This document shows, piece after piece, positions 33,663 to 39,636 of a stretch of 39,636 bases of DNA. Position 1 is the stretch's first letter, and each line of letters starts with the position of its first letter. The notes beneath the pieces are model-generated. The model did no database searches and was not told the DNA's origin. It saw only the letters and a program-made list of their open reading frames with translations. A program made the position numbers and the translations under genes. This DNA comes from Petralouisia muris (GTDB taxonomy: Bacteria > Bacillota > Clostridia > Lachnospirales > Lachnospiraceae): the NCBI RefSeq assembly GCF_004793545.1, contig NZ_SRYA01000045.1, positions 1-39,636 on the forward strand. The letters are read 5' to 3'.

Positions 33663-34091
33663 CTATCCCAAAAGTTTTTTAATTTTTTTCTTAAACCTGT
33701 TCAAACGCTTGTAAATGACTTCCTTGTTTAAACTCAATTCCACTGAAATTTCAGTGACTGAAAAGCCCTGCGTCCTCATCAGCAACGCTTGGAGAGTGAG
33801 CTTGTCCAACTGATGCAGCTCTTGATACAGCACTGCATTTTCAATGCTGTCCAAAAATTCCTCAACCGTTTTTACTTCGGGCTGTGCTGTGTCCTCTGCC
33901 ACTTCCTCAAGATATGTACCCGCATCCTGCAATTTCTCATAGTACCGTCTGTCGGAATTGAATATCGCCCAATCATGGACACGGAGCTTTTCAATATCGC
34001 CCTCGCTGACACCCAAGCTCCTAAGCTGCTTTTCCTCGGCTTCTTTCCATATTCGCCATTTTCTTTCTTCTCTGGCTTTGTTGTACGCCAT
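33663..34091 (-). CDS. ICE sigma-70-like regulator
   Basis: A 142-residue protein: basic MAYNKAREERKWRIWKEAEE, an acidic middle and a region 4-like C-terminus (LYQELHQLDKLTLQALLMRTQGFSVTEISVELSLNKEVIYKRLNRFKKKIKK) with the helix-turn-helix in FSVTEIS/KEVIYKRL. Such proteins are common cargo-control genes in Firmicutes ICEs. ATG at 34091 follows TTGGAGGTAACGGATT. A paralogue, frameshifted, lies at 39053-39477, so two ICE-derived modules may be present. Confidence 0.8.
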   Translation of the reverse strand: MAYNKAREERKWRIWKEAEEKQLRSLGVSEGDIEKLRVHDWAIFNSDRRYYEKLQDAGTYLEEVAEDTAQPEVKTVEEFLDSIENAVLYQELHQLDKLTLQALLMRTQGFSVTEISVELSLNKEVIYKRLNRFKKKIKKLLG

Positions 34092-34200
34092 AATCCGTTA
34101 CCTCCAATCTGAATTTTTTTGAAAATCCAGATTGAAAGGCGGAGAACGGCATCCCACGCCAGAAACAGCCCTGCGGCGTATTCCGACAAAAAACGACAAA

Positions 34201-34330
34201 AGAAAAACCGTAAGGGCTGTCGTGCCTTTACGGTTTATAGATATATTAGTTCTTATATGTAGAGATTTGACTTCTACTTCTTGGATAAAAAGCCCCCTTG
34301 CACTGACAAGGATTTTTTTAACAGGCTGTC
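34201..34330. terminator. two hairpins in the gap before the first tnpV
   Basis: AAACCGTAA (34205-34213) pairs with TTACGGTTT (34228-34236). CCTTG (34296-34300) pairs with CAAGG (34307-34311), followed by ATTTTTTT, a plus-strand terminator. They isolate the tnpV leader from the divergent sigma-like gene. No gene was seen between 34092 and 34390. Confidence 0.5.
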
Positions 34331-34390
34331 CACCCATCTCCGATATGATATATATAACTGGAAATTGCTATTTGCAGGCAATAAAAATCC

Positions 34391-34496
34391 CTCCAAACTT
34401 AAAACAGGTTTGGAGAGTGCTTGTTAAGTCTTTCGGGCATAGCAATACCGCCCACCAAGGGCGGCGTTCCATAAGGAAGTAAAAACCAAAAGACTT
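34391..34496 (+). ncRNA. structured leader RNA upstream of tnpV
   Basis: Consecutive paired elements on the plus strand: CTCCAAAC (34391-34398) with GTTTGGAG (34408-34415). A closing stem AAGTCTTT (34426-34433) with AAAGACTT (34489-34496) encloses two hairpins, CCGCCC/GGGCGG (34448-34464) and TTCC/GGAA (34467-34478). This compact multi-branch fold ends about 60 nt before tnpV. No known riboswitch core was recognised. A cis-regulatory role is inferred. Confidence 0.45.
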
Positions 34497-34556
34497 TGTA
34501 AACAGCCAGTATGATTGGATTGTAGGCAAATTCAAATCATACGGAGGAATTGCAAA

Positions 34557-34931
34557 ATGGCAAAATCAATTTTTGAGAGATTAGGCGGCGAATATGAACA
34601 GCAAGGAGATTATCTAATACCACGCTTGACTGTACCTGCTGAAGAAGACCGTTCAATAGGCATATGGGGGCGGCGGCATCTGGACTATCTGAAACAGTAC
34701 CGCAAAGTTACATACACCAATCTTCTCACAAGTGGCAAACTGAACGCCTACCTCGCCGACATCAATGAACAGGCACAAGAACGCTCCCACAGGCTCATAG
34801 AGGACATGAAGCAGGCACAGGGCATAACGGAACAGCTTAAGGCAGAAAACGCTTTAGAATGGACAGGAAAAGTCAACAATATTAGCGCATATGCAAGGGA
34901 AATCGTAGAGCAGGAAATAATTTATACATAA
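34557..34931 (+). CDS. tnpV: TnpV-family transposon protein (copy 1)
   Basis: A 124-residue protein MAKSIFERLGGEYEQQGDYL with P-x-L-T-V-P-A-E-E and the TnpV signature WGRRHLDYLKQYRKVTYTNLL, then AYLADINEQAQER and a helical tail. TnpV was described as a small protein of Tn4451-type and related mobile elements, with no proven function. ATG at 34557 follows GGAGGAATTGCAAA. A 17-bp stem terminator (34971-35008) follows. A paralogue lies 0.7 kb downstream on the same strand. Confidence 0.8.
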   Translation: MAKSIFERLGGEYEQQGDYLIPRLTVPAEEDRSIGIWGRRHLDYLKQYRKVTYTNLLTSGKLNAYLADINEQAQERSHRLIEDMKQAQGITEQLKAENALEWTGKVNNISAYAREIVEQEIIYT

Positions 34932-34970
34932 ACATATTGTTACACCACTTATAGTATGTGGTGTTTCACA

Positions 34971-35008
34971 CATAATAAAATAGAGCCTTACGGCTCTATT
35001 TTATTATG
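34971..35008. terminator. perfect 17-bp stem terminator after tnpV copy 1
   Basis: 34971-34987 pairs with 34992-35008 around the 4-nt loop TTAC; the stem carries AATAAAATAGAGCC and its complement. A/T-runs on both sides allow bidirectional action. A weaker ACACCAC/GTGGTGT hairpin lies just upstream at about 34942-34964. The 35009-35330 stretch holds no recognisable gene. Confidence 0.85.
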
Positions 35009-35330
35009 TATTAAATTATTTTTCCAACCTCAACCCTATTAATCCAAATAAACTTATTTTCTTACATAATATGCTTATCAACAGCAAAACAATAAAACAA
35101 ATCTACCGAACATCTTTCCAAAATTTCTTTTTAATATCCTTCGCTGTATAATTAAAGCTACCTCGCCGAAAAGCAAGTAATCAAAGACATTACAATTACC
35201 ACAAAAAAATCTCTAAAAGAGCATAGATAACCATTGCTTCGTCTGAAAGGCGGTAAATATGCAGACTCCAAAATGGTTTTTGAAAGCGATGTTTTCTATA
35301 TATTGCACAATTACACCCGCATTTTTTCTC

Positions 35331-35359
35331 TTGCACTAAAATATCTGATATGCTATATT
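35331..35359 (+). promoter_or_regulatory. sigma-A promoter of the antitoxin-like RNA
   Basis: TTGCAC (35331-35336) and TATATT (35354-35359) are separated by exactly 17 nt, close to consensus. Transcription should begin near 35366. Confidence 0.7.
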
Positions 35360-35365
35360 ATAGAT

Positions 35366-35470
35366 AGAAATGGGAAAGCCACAGAAGCGGCTCTACCCCC
35401 GAACAATAACTTTTTACCTCATAAGAGGCAAGCCGTCACTATTGCGAGTAGTGGCGGCTATTTCTTTTTT
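35366..35470 (+). ncRNA. candidate type I antitoxin RNA
   Basis: A short RNA of about 105 nt runs from the 35331-35359 promoter to a clear terminator: AGCCGTCACTA (35431-35441) pairs with TAGTGGCGGCT (35449-35459), then TTTCTTTTTT. It carries no open frame with a ribosome site and has a small CCTC/GAGG hairpin upstream. Its 3' end is convergent with, and overlaps, the end of the minus-strand hydrophobic peptide gene (stop at 35458). This is the TxpA/RatA-like layout of type I toxin-antitoxin loci. Confidence 0.6.
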
Positions 35471-35586
35471 CCCTTGTAAATCTGATAAAACAAATTAGCA
35501 AGGGCAACAATGAGTATTCCAATCTGAATTAAGTATGAAACCAGATAAGGACAAAACTCAAAAATTGTGTTTAAGACAGCAGACAC
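35458..35586 (-). CDS. candidate type I toxin, small hydrophobic peptide (42 aa)
   Basis: Read from GTG at 35586, a 42-residue peptide ends in YLIQIGILIVALANLFYQ then IYKGKKK: one membrane helix with a lysine-rich tail, as in Fst/TxpA-type toxins. The stop at 35458-35460 lies inside the terminator hairpin of the convergent RNA. No good ribosome site precedes GTG, and other non-ATG starts inside the frame are possible, so the N-terminus is uncertain. It may be degenerate, or transcription may start inside the downstream tnpV region. Confidence 0.5.
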   Translation of the reverse strand: MSAVLNTIFEFCPYLVSYLIQIGILIVALANLFYQIYKGKKK

Positions 35587-35626
35587 AAATATGTGGAGTG
35601 AATATCTTATCTGGAGGAAACAGAAA

Positions 35627-36001
35627 ATGGCAAAATCATTATTTGAACAGTTAGGCGGTACATATCACAAAGAAAATGGATATTTTATTCCAGATTTACG
35701 ATTGCCCGCCGAAGAAGAACAGCCGATAGGCACATGGGGACAGCGGCATCTGAATTATCTGAAGCAGTACCGCAAGGTTACATACACCAATCTTCTTATA
35801 AGCGGCAAAATCAACGCCTATCTTGCTGACATCGACAGGCAGGCGCAGGAACGCTTTGAAAGGCACATTGAGGACATGAAACAGATACAAGGCATAACGG
35901 AACAACTAAAGGCTGAAAATGCCTTAGAATGGGTAGGACAGTTAGGCAACATAAGAGCTTGTGCAAGGGAGATTGTAAACAAGGAAATCATTTTTACATA
36001 A
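35627..36001 (+). CDS. tnpV: TnpV-family transposon protein (copy 2)
   Basis: A 124-residue paralogue of copy 1: MAKSLFEQLGGTYHKENGYF, the same WGQRHLNYLKQYRKVTYTNLL core, AYLADIDRQAQERFERHIED and the tail LGNIRACAREIVNKEII. The two copies have equal length and similar sequence throughout, but their upstream regions are unrelated, so they probably came from separate element fusions rather than a recent duplication of the whole locus. ATG at 35627 follows GGAGGAAACAGAAA. A terminator follows at 36009-36040. Confidence 0.8.
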   Translation: MAKSLFEQLGGTYHKENGYFIPDLRLPAEEEQPIGTWGQRHLNYLKQYRKVTYTNLLISGKINAYLADIDRQAQERFERHIEDMKQIQGITEQLKAENALEWVGQLGNIRACAREIVNKEIIFT

Positions 36002-36008
36002 GTGGACA

Positions 36009-36040
36009 AAAGCGGCAGGGAGAAATCTCTGTCGCTTTTT
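36009..36040 (+). terminator. terminator after tnpV copy 2
   Basis: AAAGCGGCAGGGA (36009-36021) pairs with TCTCTGTCGCTTT (36026-36038) with two G-U pairs and a GAAA loop, ending in T's. Confidence 0.85.
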
Positions 36041-36104
36041 AAATGTCGAGAATTTTGTGGATTTTGAACATAAGTGATTTTTGTGCTATGGAAAATTATG
36101 GCTA

Positions 36105-36158
36105 TTGCAAAAATTTAAGAATGATGCTAAAATAGTTATTGACTTAAAGTCAATAACT
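36105..36158 (+). promoter_or_regulatory. promoter with overlapping TetR operator
   Basis: TTGCAA (36105-36110), a 17-nt spacer and TAAAAT (36128-36133) form the promoter. A perfect palindrome with 12-bp arms (AGTTATTGACTT and its complement, 36134-36145 and 36147-36158, one central A) covers the start of transcription and precedes the ribosome site. This is the layout of TetR-family autorepression. Confidence 0.8.
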
Positions 36159-36183
36159 AAATACAAAGGAGGTGCAATAACAT

Positions 36184-36894
36184 TTGGCTAGACCTGTAAA
36201 AAAGAAACCAGAACAATGGAAAAAGGAAATACTGGATGCAGCGCAGAAACTGTTTATCTCCAAAGGGTACGAAGAAACTTCGGTTTCTGACATTATGGAT
36301 ATGGTAGGCGGAGCAAAAGGAATGTTTTACCGTTGTTTTCAAAGCAAAGAGGAAGTAATGTACGCATTAGGCAATCAAATGTTTTTCGAGGACAACCCAT
36401 TTGAAACAGTCAAGGGGAGGGATGACTTGAACGGGCTGCAAAAAATCAGGTTGTTGCTTACACTGAATCAGTCGGACGATGAACGAAACCAGATAAATAT
36501 GCAGGCAGTCCCGATTTTGAAAGACCCGCACATTTTAGCGGCGGCAGTTGCAGAAAACAGGCGTGTATTAACCCCCTTGTGGTTGGAATTGTTGGAGGAG
36601 GGAAAAAAGGACGGTTCTATCAAGACGGAATATACAAAAGAGCTTTCCGAGCTTTTGCCGCTTATCAACTTCTGGCTCATGCCCTCGGTATTCCCTGCAA
36701 CAGAGGAAGAACTGTATCATAAATATCATTTTGTAAAAGAAGTGTTAGCCCATATGGGACTGCCAATTTATGATGATGATGCGACAACCTTTACAGAAAA
36801 ATTTATCACTGATATTACGGAAACACCCTGCGGGCATACTTCTATGCCAGAAAATGCAGGAAAAAATAAGGAAAAAGGAGGGAATCAGCCATGA
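36184..36894 (+). CDS. TetR-family repressor
   Basis: A 236-residue regulator: ILDAAQKLFISKGYEETSVSDIMDMVGGAKGMFYRCFQSKEEVMYAL is a complete TetR DNA-binding domain, followed by a helical ligand domain and a Lys-rich tail. The start is TTG at 36184, supported by AAAGGAGGTGCAATAACAT at good spacing. Its stop overlaps the efflux gene by 4 nt, so the operon is one unit under the palindromic operator. The ligand is unknown; a transported compound is likely. Confidence 0.9.
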   Translation: MARPVKKKPEQWKKEILDAAQKLFISKGYEETSVSDIMDMVGGAKGMFYRCFQSKEEVMYALGNQMFFEDNPFETVKGRDDLNGLQKIRLLLTLNQSDDERNQINMQAVPILKDPHILAAAVAENRRVLTPLWLELLEEGKKDGSIKTEYTKELSELLPLINFWLMPSVFPATEEELYHKYHFVKEVLAHMGLPIYDDDATTFTEKFITDITETPCGHTSMPENAGKNKEKGGNQP

Positions 36895-38144
36895 CGGAAA
36901 AATTATTTACGAAAAATTTTGCGCTCCTTATTTTGGGGCAGCTAACCTCATTGTTTGGAAATTTCATATTGAAATTGGCATTGTCCATGTATGTACTGGA
37001 AGCGACTGGTTCGGCAGCCATATTTGCAGGGATATTGTCTGCTGCTACAATCCCGACCATTCTTTTGTCACCGCTTGGCGGTATCTTGGCGGACAGGGCA
37101 GACAGACGAAATATTATGGTGGCGTTAGACGCATTGACTGGTGTATCAGTTTTATGTGCGGCATTATTCTTGTCGGAAAGCAATGCCATTGCCGTAATCA
37201 GTACGTTGCTTATTATACTTTCTATTTTGGGTGCGTTTGAAACGCCTACTGTCCAGGCGTGTATTCCTACCATGTTACAAGGCGACAATATTATGAAAGG
37301 AAATGCCGTTGTAAATCAAGTGGCGTCTTTATCCTATCTGATTGCCCCTATGTTGGGCGGTGTATTATATGCCGTGTTTGGACTGAAACCCGTGATGTAT
37401 GCGAGCGTTGTCTGTTTTTTTATTACTGCGCTGTTTGAATGTTTTATAAAATTGAGCTATCAGCGTATTCAAAGTCAAGGCGGTGTGCTTCAGATTGTTA
37501 AACAGGATTTTTTATCAAGTATGCAGTATATTTCAAAAGAACAGACCAGCATATCAAAGATGCTGCTCTTAACGGCATTCTCAAGGTTTTTTGTGATGGG
37601 CATTACCATAGTCGGGCTCCCCTTTCTTGTGCGGACTGTCCTCGGATTGAATGCAAAGTATTATGGGGCTGCGGAAAGTGCGTTGGCAGTCGCTACAATC
37701 TTGGGGAGCATTGCCGCAGGAGTTTTGGCAGAAAAATTGAAAATACATAAATTATCTGTCCTGCTTGCAACTCTTGGTATTTTTATTATCCCTGCCGGCA
37801 TTGTTTTCCTTTTGCCAGTGAACGCTATTATAAAGTATGGCGTTACGGTTGTATCATTTTGCGGTGTGCAGGCTGTTATCAGTATATTTTCTATTTTTGC
37901 TGTTTCCCTCATACAGCAGAGGACGCCAAATCATTTAATAGGAAAAGTGATGGCTTATACATCAACGGTTACTTTGTGTGTCCAGCCCATAGGACAAATT
38001 GTGTACGGTTTTTTGTTTGACAGATTTTACAGTGCCATATATTTTGTCTTAATCCCAACTGGCATCATAGTTTGCATTGTAGGATTATCTGCAATGAGCT
38101 TCTTTAAGAATATGGAAAAGGAACAGCAGGAGGTGTCAGCATGA
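36891..38144 (+). CDS. MFS efflux transporter
   Basis: A 417-residue major facilitator protein with about 11-12 membrane helices. It shows the motif A loop GGILADRADRRNIMVA between helices 2 and 3, then a second-half loop AEKLKIHKL, and resembles macrolide-efflux (Mef-like) and related drug exporters. It is translationally coupled to the TetR gene and to the KTR gene, forming a regulated efflux cassette carried on the ICE. Substrate is not deducible. Confidence 0.88.
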   Translation: MTEKLFTKNFALLILGQLTSLFGNFILKLALSMYVLEATGSAAIFAGILSAATIPTILLSPLGGILADRADRRNIMVALDALTGVSVLCAALFLSESNAIAVISTLLIILSILGAFETPTVQACIPTMLQGDNIMKGNAVVNQVASLSYLIAPMLGGVLYAVFGLKPVMYASVVCFFITALFECFIKLSYQRIQSQGGVLQIVKQDFLSSMQYISKEQTSISKMLLLTAFSRFFVMGITIVGLPFLVRTVLGLNAKYYGAAESALAVATILGSIAAGVLAEKLKIHKLSVLLATLGIFIIPAGIVFLLPVNAIIKYGVTVVSFCGVQAVISIFSIFAVSLIQQRTPNHLIGKVMAYTSTVTLCVQPIGQIVYGFLFDRFYSAIYFVLIPTGIIVCIVGLSAMSFFKNMEKEQQEVSA

Positions 38145-38329
38145 AGCAGGAAAAGTGGTTATTGTGTCCTGTATGCGGAAACAAGACGAGATTGAAATTG
38201 CGTGAAGATACGGTGCTTGAGAAATTCCCTTTATTTTGCCCAAAATGCAAACAGGAAACTCTTATAAATGTCCGACAAATGAATATGTCTGTTATCAGAG
38301 AGCCAGACGCAAAGACGCAGAGCCGATGA
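38141..38329 (+). CDS. cysteine-rich KTR zinc-ribbon protein
   Basis: A 62-residue protein with two CxxC pairs (CPVCGNKTRLKLRE and CPKCKQETLIN) forming a zinc ribbon with the KTR segment. Such proteins are found in Clostridia beside ICE and efflux genes and are thought to bind nucleic acid or regulate. The start overlaps the transporter stop by 4 nt. A related 3' remnant is visible near 38914-38954 (IIKEPDAEPMNGG). Confidence 0.8.
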   Translation: MKQEKWLLCPVCGNKTRLKLREDTVLEKFPLFCPKCKQETLINVRQMNMSVIREPDAKTQSR

Positions 38330-38368
38330 ACTTGTGAAATAAAACCACAGTTTGTTGGCTCTGTTTTT
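38318..38368 (+). terminator. terminator of the efflux operon, copy 1
   Basis: CAGAGCC (38318-38324) pairs with GGCTCTG (38357-38363), followed by TTTTT. It lies at the stop of the KTR gene. A sister terminator at 38933-38984 lies 0.6 kb downstream. Confidence 0.75.
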
Positions 38369-38370
38369 GC

Positions 38371-38454
38371 TTATAGATATAGCAGTAATATTGTACCTAA
38401 TGCTATCCATAAAGAATAATAAGCTATATAGATAAAGGTGATACGGATTTTCAA
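38371..38454 (-). CDS. 27-residue hydrophobic peptide with sequestered ribosome site
   Basis: TTG at 38454 opens MKIRITFIYIAYYSLWIALG then TILLLYL, a 27-residue peptide that is nearly all membrane helix. AAAGGTGGTA precedes it, but that site can pair with GTATCACCTTT inside the gene (one mismatch), hiding the start in a hairpin, as in type I toxin mRNAs. It lies 56 nt downstream of the 38511-38792 gene and converges on the efflux-operon terminator. Small size and a non-ATG start keep it tentative. Confidence 0.35.
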   Translation of the reverse strand: MKIRITFIYIAYYSLWIALGTILLLYL

Positions 38455-38510
38455 ATTTGTACCACCTTTGTGTTTTATCCATATTGTTCAACAATATAAT
38501 CTACTTATAA

Positions 38511-38792
38511 TTAATCATCGTATGTACTACGTAATTTTTTCATTGATGTTCTTCCGTGAGGTTTTGTATAATTTCCGTCAATTATTTCAAATGGAATTTC
38601 TTTTCCGTTCTCAAGTGTGAGCCTTGGCCTAATTCTCGTATCAATAAAATCTGCAATACTGGTATTTTCCGCAGCACAACGGTCATATGCATATTCCTCA
38701 ACCTGTGTTTCGGGATCTGCCCATGCTCGAACTTTAATCCCCTCTTTGTCCTCAACTTTTTCTACAAAATTACGTAATGAAATTTTAGCCAT
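38511..38792 (-). CDS. hypothetical protein of the inserted segment (93 aa)
   Basis: A 93-residue protein, MAKISLRNFVEKVEDKEGIK then VRAWADPETQVEEYAYDRCA, ending TKPHGRTSMKKLRSTYDD. It looks compact and beta-rich, with no signal or membrane segment. ATG at 38792 follows GGGAGGATAATT. It is on the strand opposite to the efflux operon and lies between two near-identical terminator sequences, which marks it as a separate insertion. Not recognised. Confidence 0.6.
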   Translation of the reverse strand: MAKISLRNFVEKVEDKEGIKVRAWADPETQVEEYAYDRCAAENTSIADFIDTRIRPRLTLENGKEIPFEIIDGNYTKPHGRTSMKKLRSTYDD

Positions 38793-38932
38793 AATTATCC
38801 TCCCATTAATTAGTTGTTATTGAATTGTTAATAACTGATTATCAAGTATATAATAACTCCATGTCAACAGGATGTCAATAGTAAAATTCCATTATATTGT
38901 GAAGAATAATATATTATCAAAGAGCCAGACGC

Positions 38933-38984
38933 AGAGCCGATGAATGGAGGGTAAGATTACCACTGTTCATTGGCTCTGTTTTAT
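38933..38984 (+). terminator. terminator-like hairpin, copy 2
   Basis: AGAGCCGATGAA (38933-38944) pairs with TTCATTGGCTCT (38966-38977) over 12 bp with one G-U, followed by GTTTTA. The flank TTATCAAAGAGCCAGACGC (38914-38932) nearly matches 38292-38310 (18 of 19), so it is a duplicate of the KTR gene end. Confidence 0.75.
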
Positions 38985-39052
38985 TTATGAAATATTTTTA
39001 GGAGATGTTAGTTTCATGTCTTTGCAGAAAATTATCATAGGAGAAAAAAAGA

Positions 39053-39477
39053 ATGGCATACAACAACAGACGAGAAAATAGAAATGGCTTATCTGGAAAG
39101 AAGCCGAGGAAAAAATATTGCGGGAGCATGGAGTTGATGAAAACACCATTGAACAAATCCGCACAGACGACAGGGCAGACTTTAATTCTAATAGGCGGTT
39201 TTACCATTGGACAAGCGACTTCGGCGAATATCTTGAGGGGATGGCAGACAGGGAGCGAGATACCGAGGTAAAGACTGTTTCTGATTTACTGGATGAGATT
39301 GAGGACGAAACTTTGTATCGGGCATTGCTTGCGGTGGACAGGCGTACCCTGCAAATTATCCTGCTGAAAATGCAGGGGTATTCCACAAAGGAGATTGCCC
39401 CGCTTGTGGGATTGACAACAGGGGCTATCTATGCAAGGCTAGACCATCTGCGGAAAAAACTGCGGAAGATTTTATAA
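39053..39477 (+). pseudogene. frameshifted ICE sigma-70-like regulator
   Basis: A homologue of the 33663-34091 gene. AGGAGAAAAAAAGA precedes ATG at 39053 (MAYNNRRENRNGL), but the frame then reads a different phase. In another frame KWLIWKEAEEKILREHGVDE follows and runs to a stop at 39477, with the region 4-like YSTKEIAPLVGLTTGAIYARLDHLRKKLRK. The shift lies around 39077-39092 and needs a one-base deletion or two-base insertion to explain. The C-terminal 119 residues are open from TTG at 39118, but no ribosome site is seen there. Confidence 0.75.
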
Positions 39478-39508
39478 CCAACGAATAAAGGCAGTTTTTT
39501 GGCGGGCT

Positions 39509-39539
39509 ATTGGGTGGGGATAAAATTTCCCCACCCAAT
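39509..39539 (+). terminator. terminator after the second sigma-like gene
   Basis: ATTGGGTGGGGA (39509-39520) pairs perfectly with TCCCCACCCAAT (39528-39539) around a 7-nt loop, followed by a TTTAAAATT tract. Confidence 0.8.
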
Positions 39540-39599
39540 TTAAAATTATATGAATAAAATTTCTGTCCACAGGGAATACTGAAAAGTTTGCCCAAAATC

Positions 39600-39629
39600 T
39601 TGACATGGGTACAGCCGCTATGATATTCT
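39600..39629 (+). promoter_or_regulatory. sigma-A promoter at the right edge
   Basis: TTGACA (39600-39605) and TATTCT (39624-39629) are separated by 18 nt. The gene it drives lies beyond the window. Confidence 0.55.
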
Positions 39630-39636
39630 GAAATAC

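Overview
The window looks like a chromosome segment of an anaerobic, low- to mid-GC Firmicute, most likely a gut Lachnospiraceae. The reasons are strong GGAGG ribosome sites before nearly every gene, TnpV-type and KTR-type ICE genes, a large serine recombinase, and a phage replication module of the kind common in that family. No rRNA or tRNA gene was recognised. Base composition is mosaic: GC-rich from about 0 to 21 kb, intermediate from 22 to 30 kb, AT-rich from 30.3 kb to the end.

Region 1 (1-15.0 kb, all minus strand) is a phage/prophage early module. Read in the direction of transcription it holds a sigma-like regulator, small early proteins, a DUF2800 nuclease, a free-standing HNH/AP2 endonuclease, a DUF2815 ssDNA-binding protein, a family A DNA polymerase interrupted by an intein, small accessory genes, a D5/P4-type primase-helicase, an origin-like repeat, VRR-NUC nuclease, SNF2 helicase, an ArpU/sigma-like late regulator, HNH endonuclease, P27 terminase small subunit and two DNA methyltransferases. 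The last methyltransferase is cut off by what looks like the end of an IS21-type element at the left edge, so the terminase large subunit and structural genes that should follow are not seen. Most genes overlap by 1-23 nt or sit within a few bases, so the module is essentially one operon.

Region 2 (15.7-21.7 kb, minus strand) is an accessory cassette. An AgrA/LytTR response regulator and an AgrC-like GHKL kinase are translationally coupled to a set of unknown proteins. Three of these share an N-terminal M-x-I-[ST]-x-[VI] signature, and two of those three also share a core motif. The cassette also carries an AT-rich immunity-like gene, a small membrane protein and a frameshifted member. It is the best candidate in the window for a poorly described system. 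A 21-bp-period direct repeat upstream of the regulator is a plausible LytTR operator.

Region 3 (22.0-29.1 kb) is a cell-envelope ABC system: lipoprotein, two FtsX-like permeases, ATPase and a membrane-anchored C39-like cysteine peptidase (minus strand), divergent from an OmpR-type regulator and histidine kinase (plus strand). The shared promoter region has mirrored 11-bp-period boxes, each 11-12 nt upstream of a -10-like hexamer. A PEBP-like protein and an HxlR regulator follow.

Region 4 (30.3-39.6 kb) is ICE/transposon-derived: a repeat-rich probable recombination site, a serine recombinase, a MazF-like toxin, a sigma-like gene, two tandem TnpV paralogues, a TetR-MFS-KTR operon with a perfect palindromic operator, and a second, frameshifted sigma-like gene. 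Very small genes and RNAs lie between these. One is a probable type I toxin-antitoxin pair (antisense RNA at 35366-35470, hydrophobic peptide at 35458-35586). Another is a 27-residue hydrophobic peptide whose ribosome site is sequestered in a hairpin (38371-38454). A structured leader lies upstream of the first tnpV.
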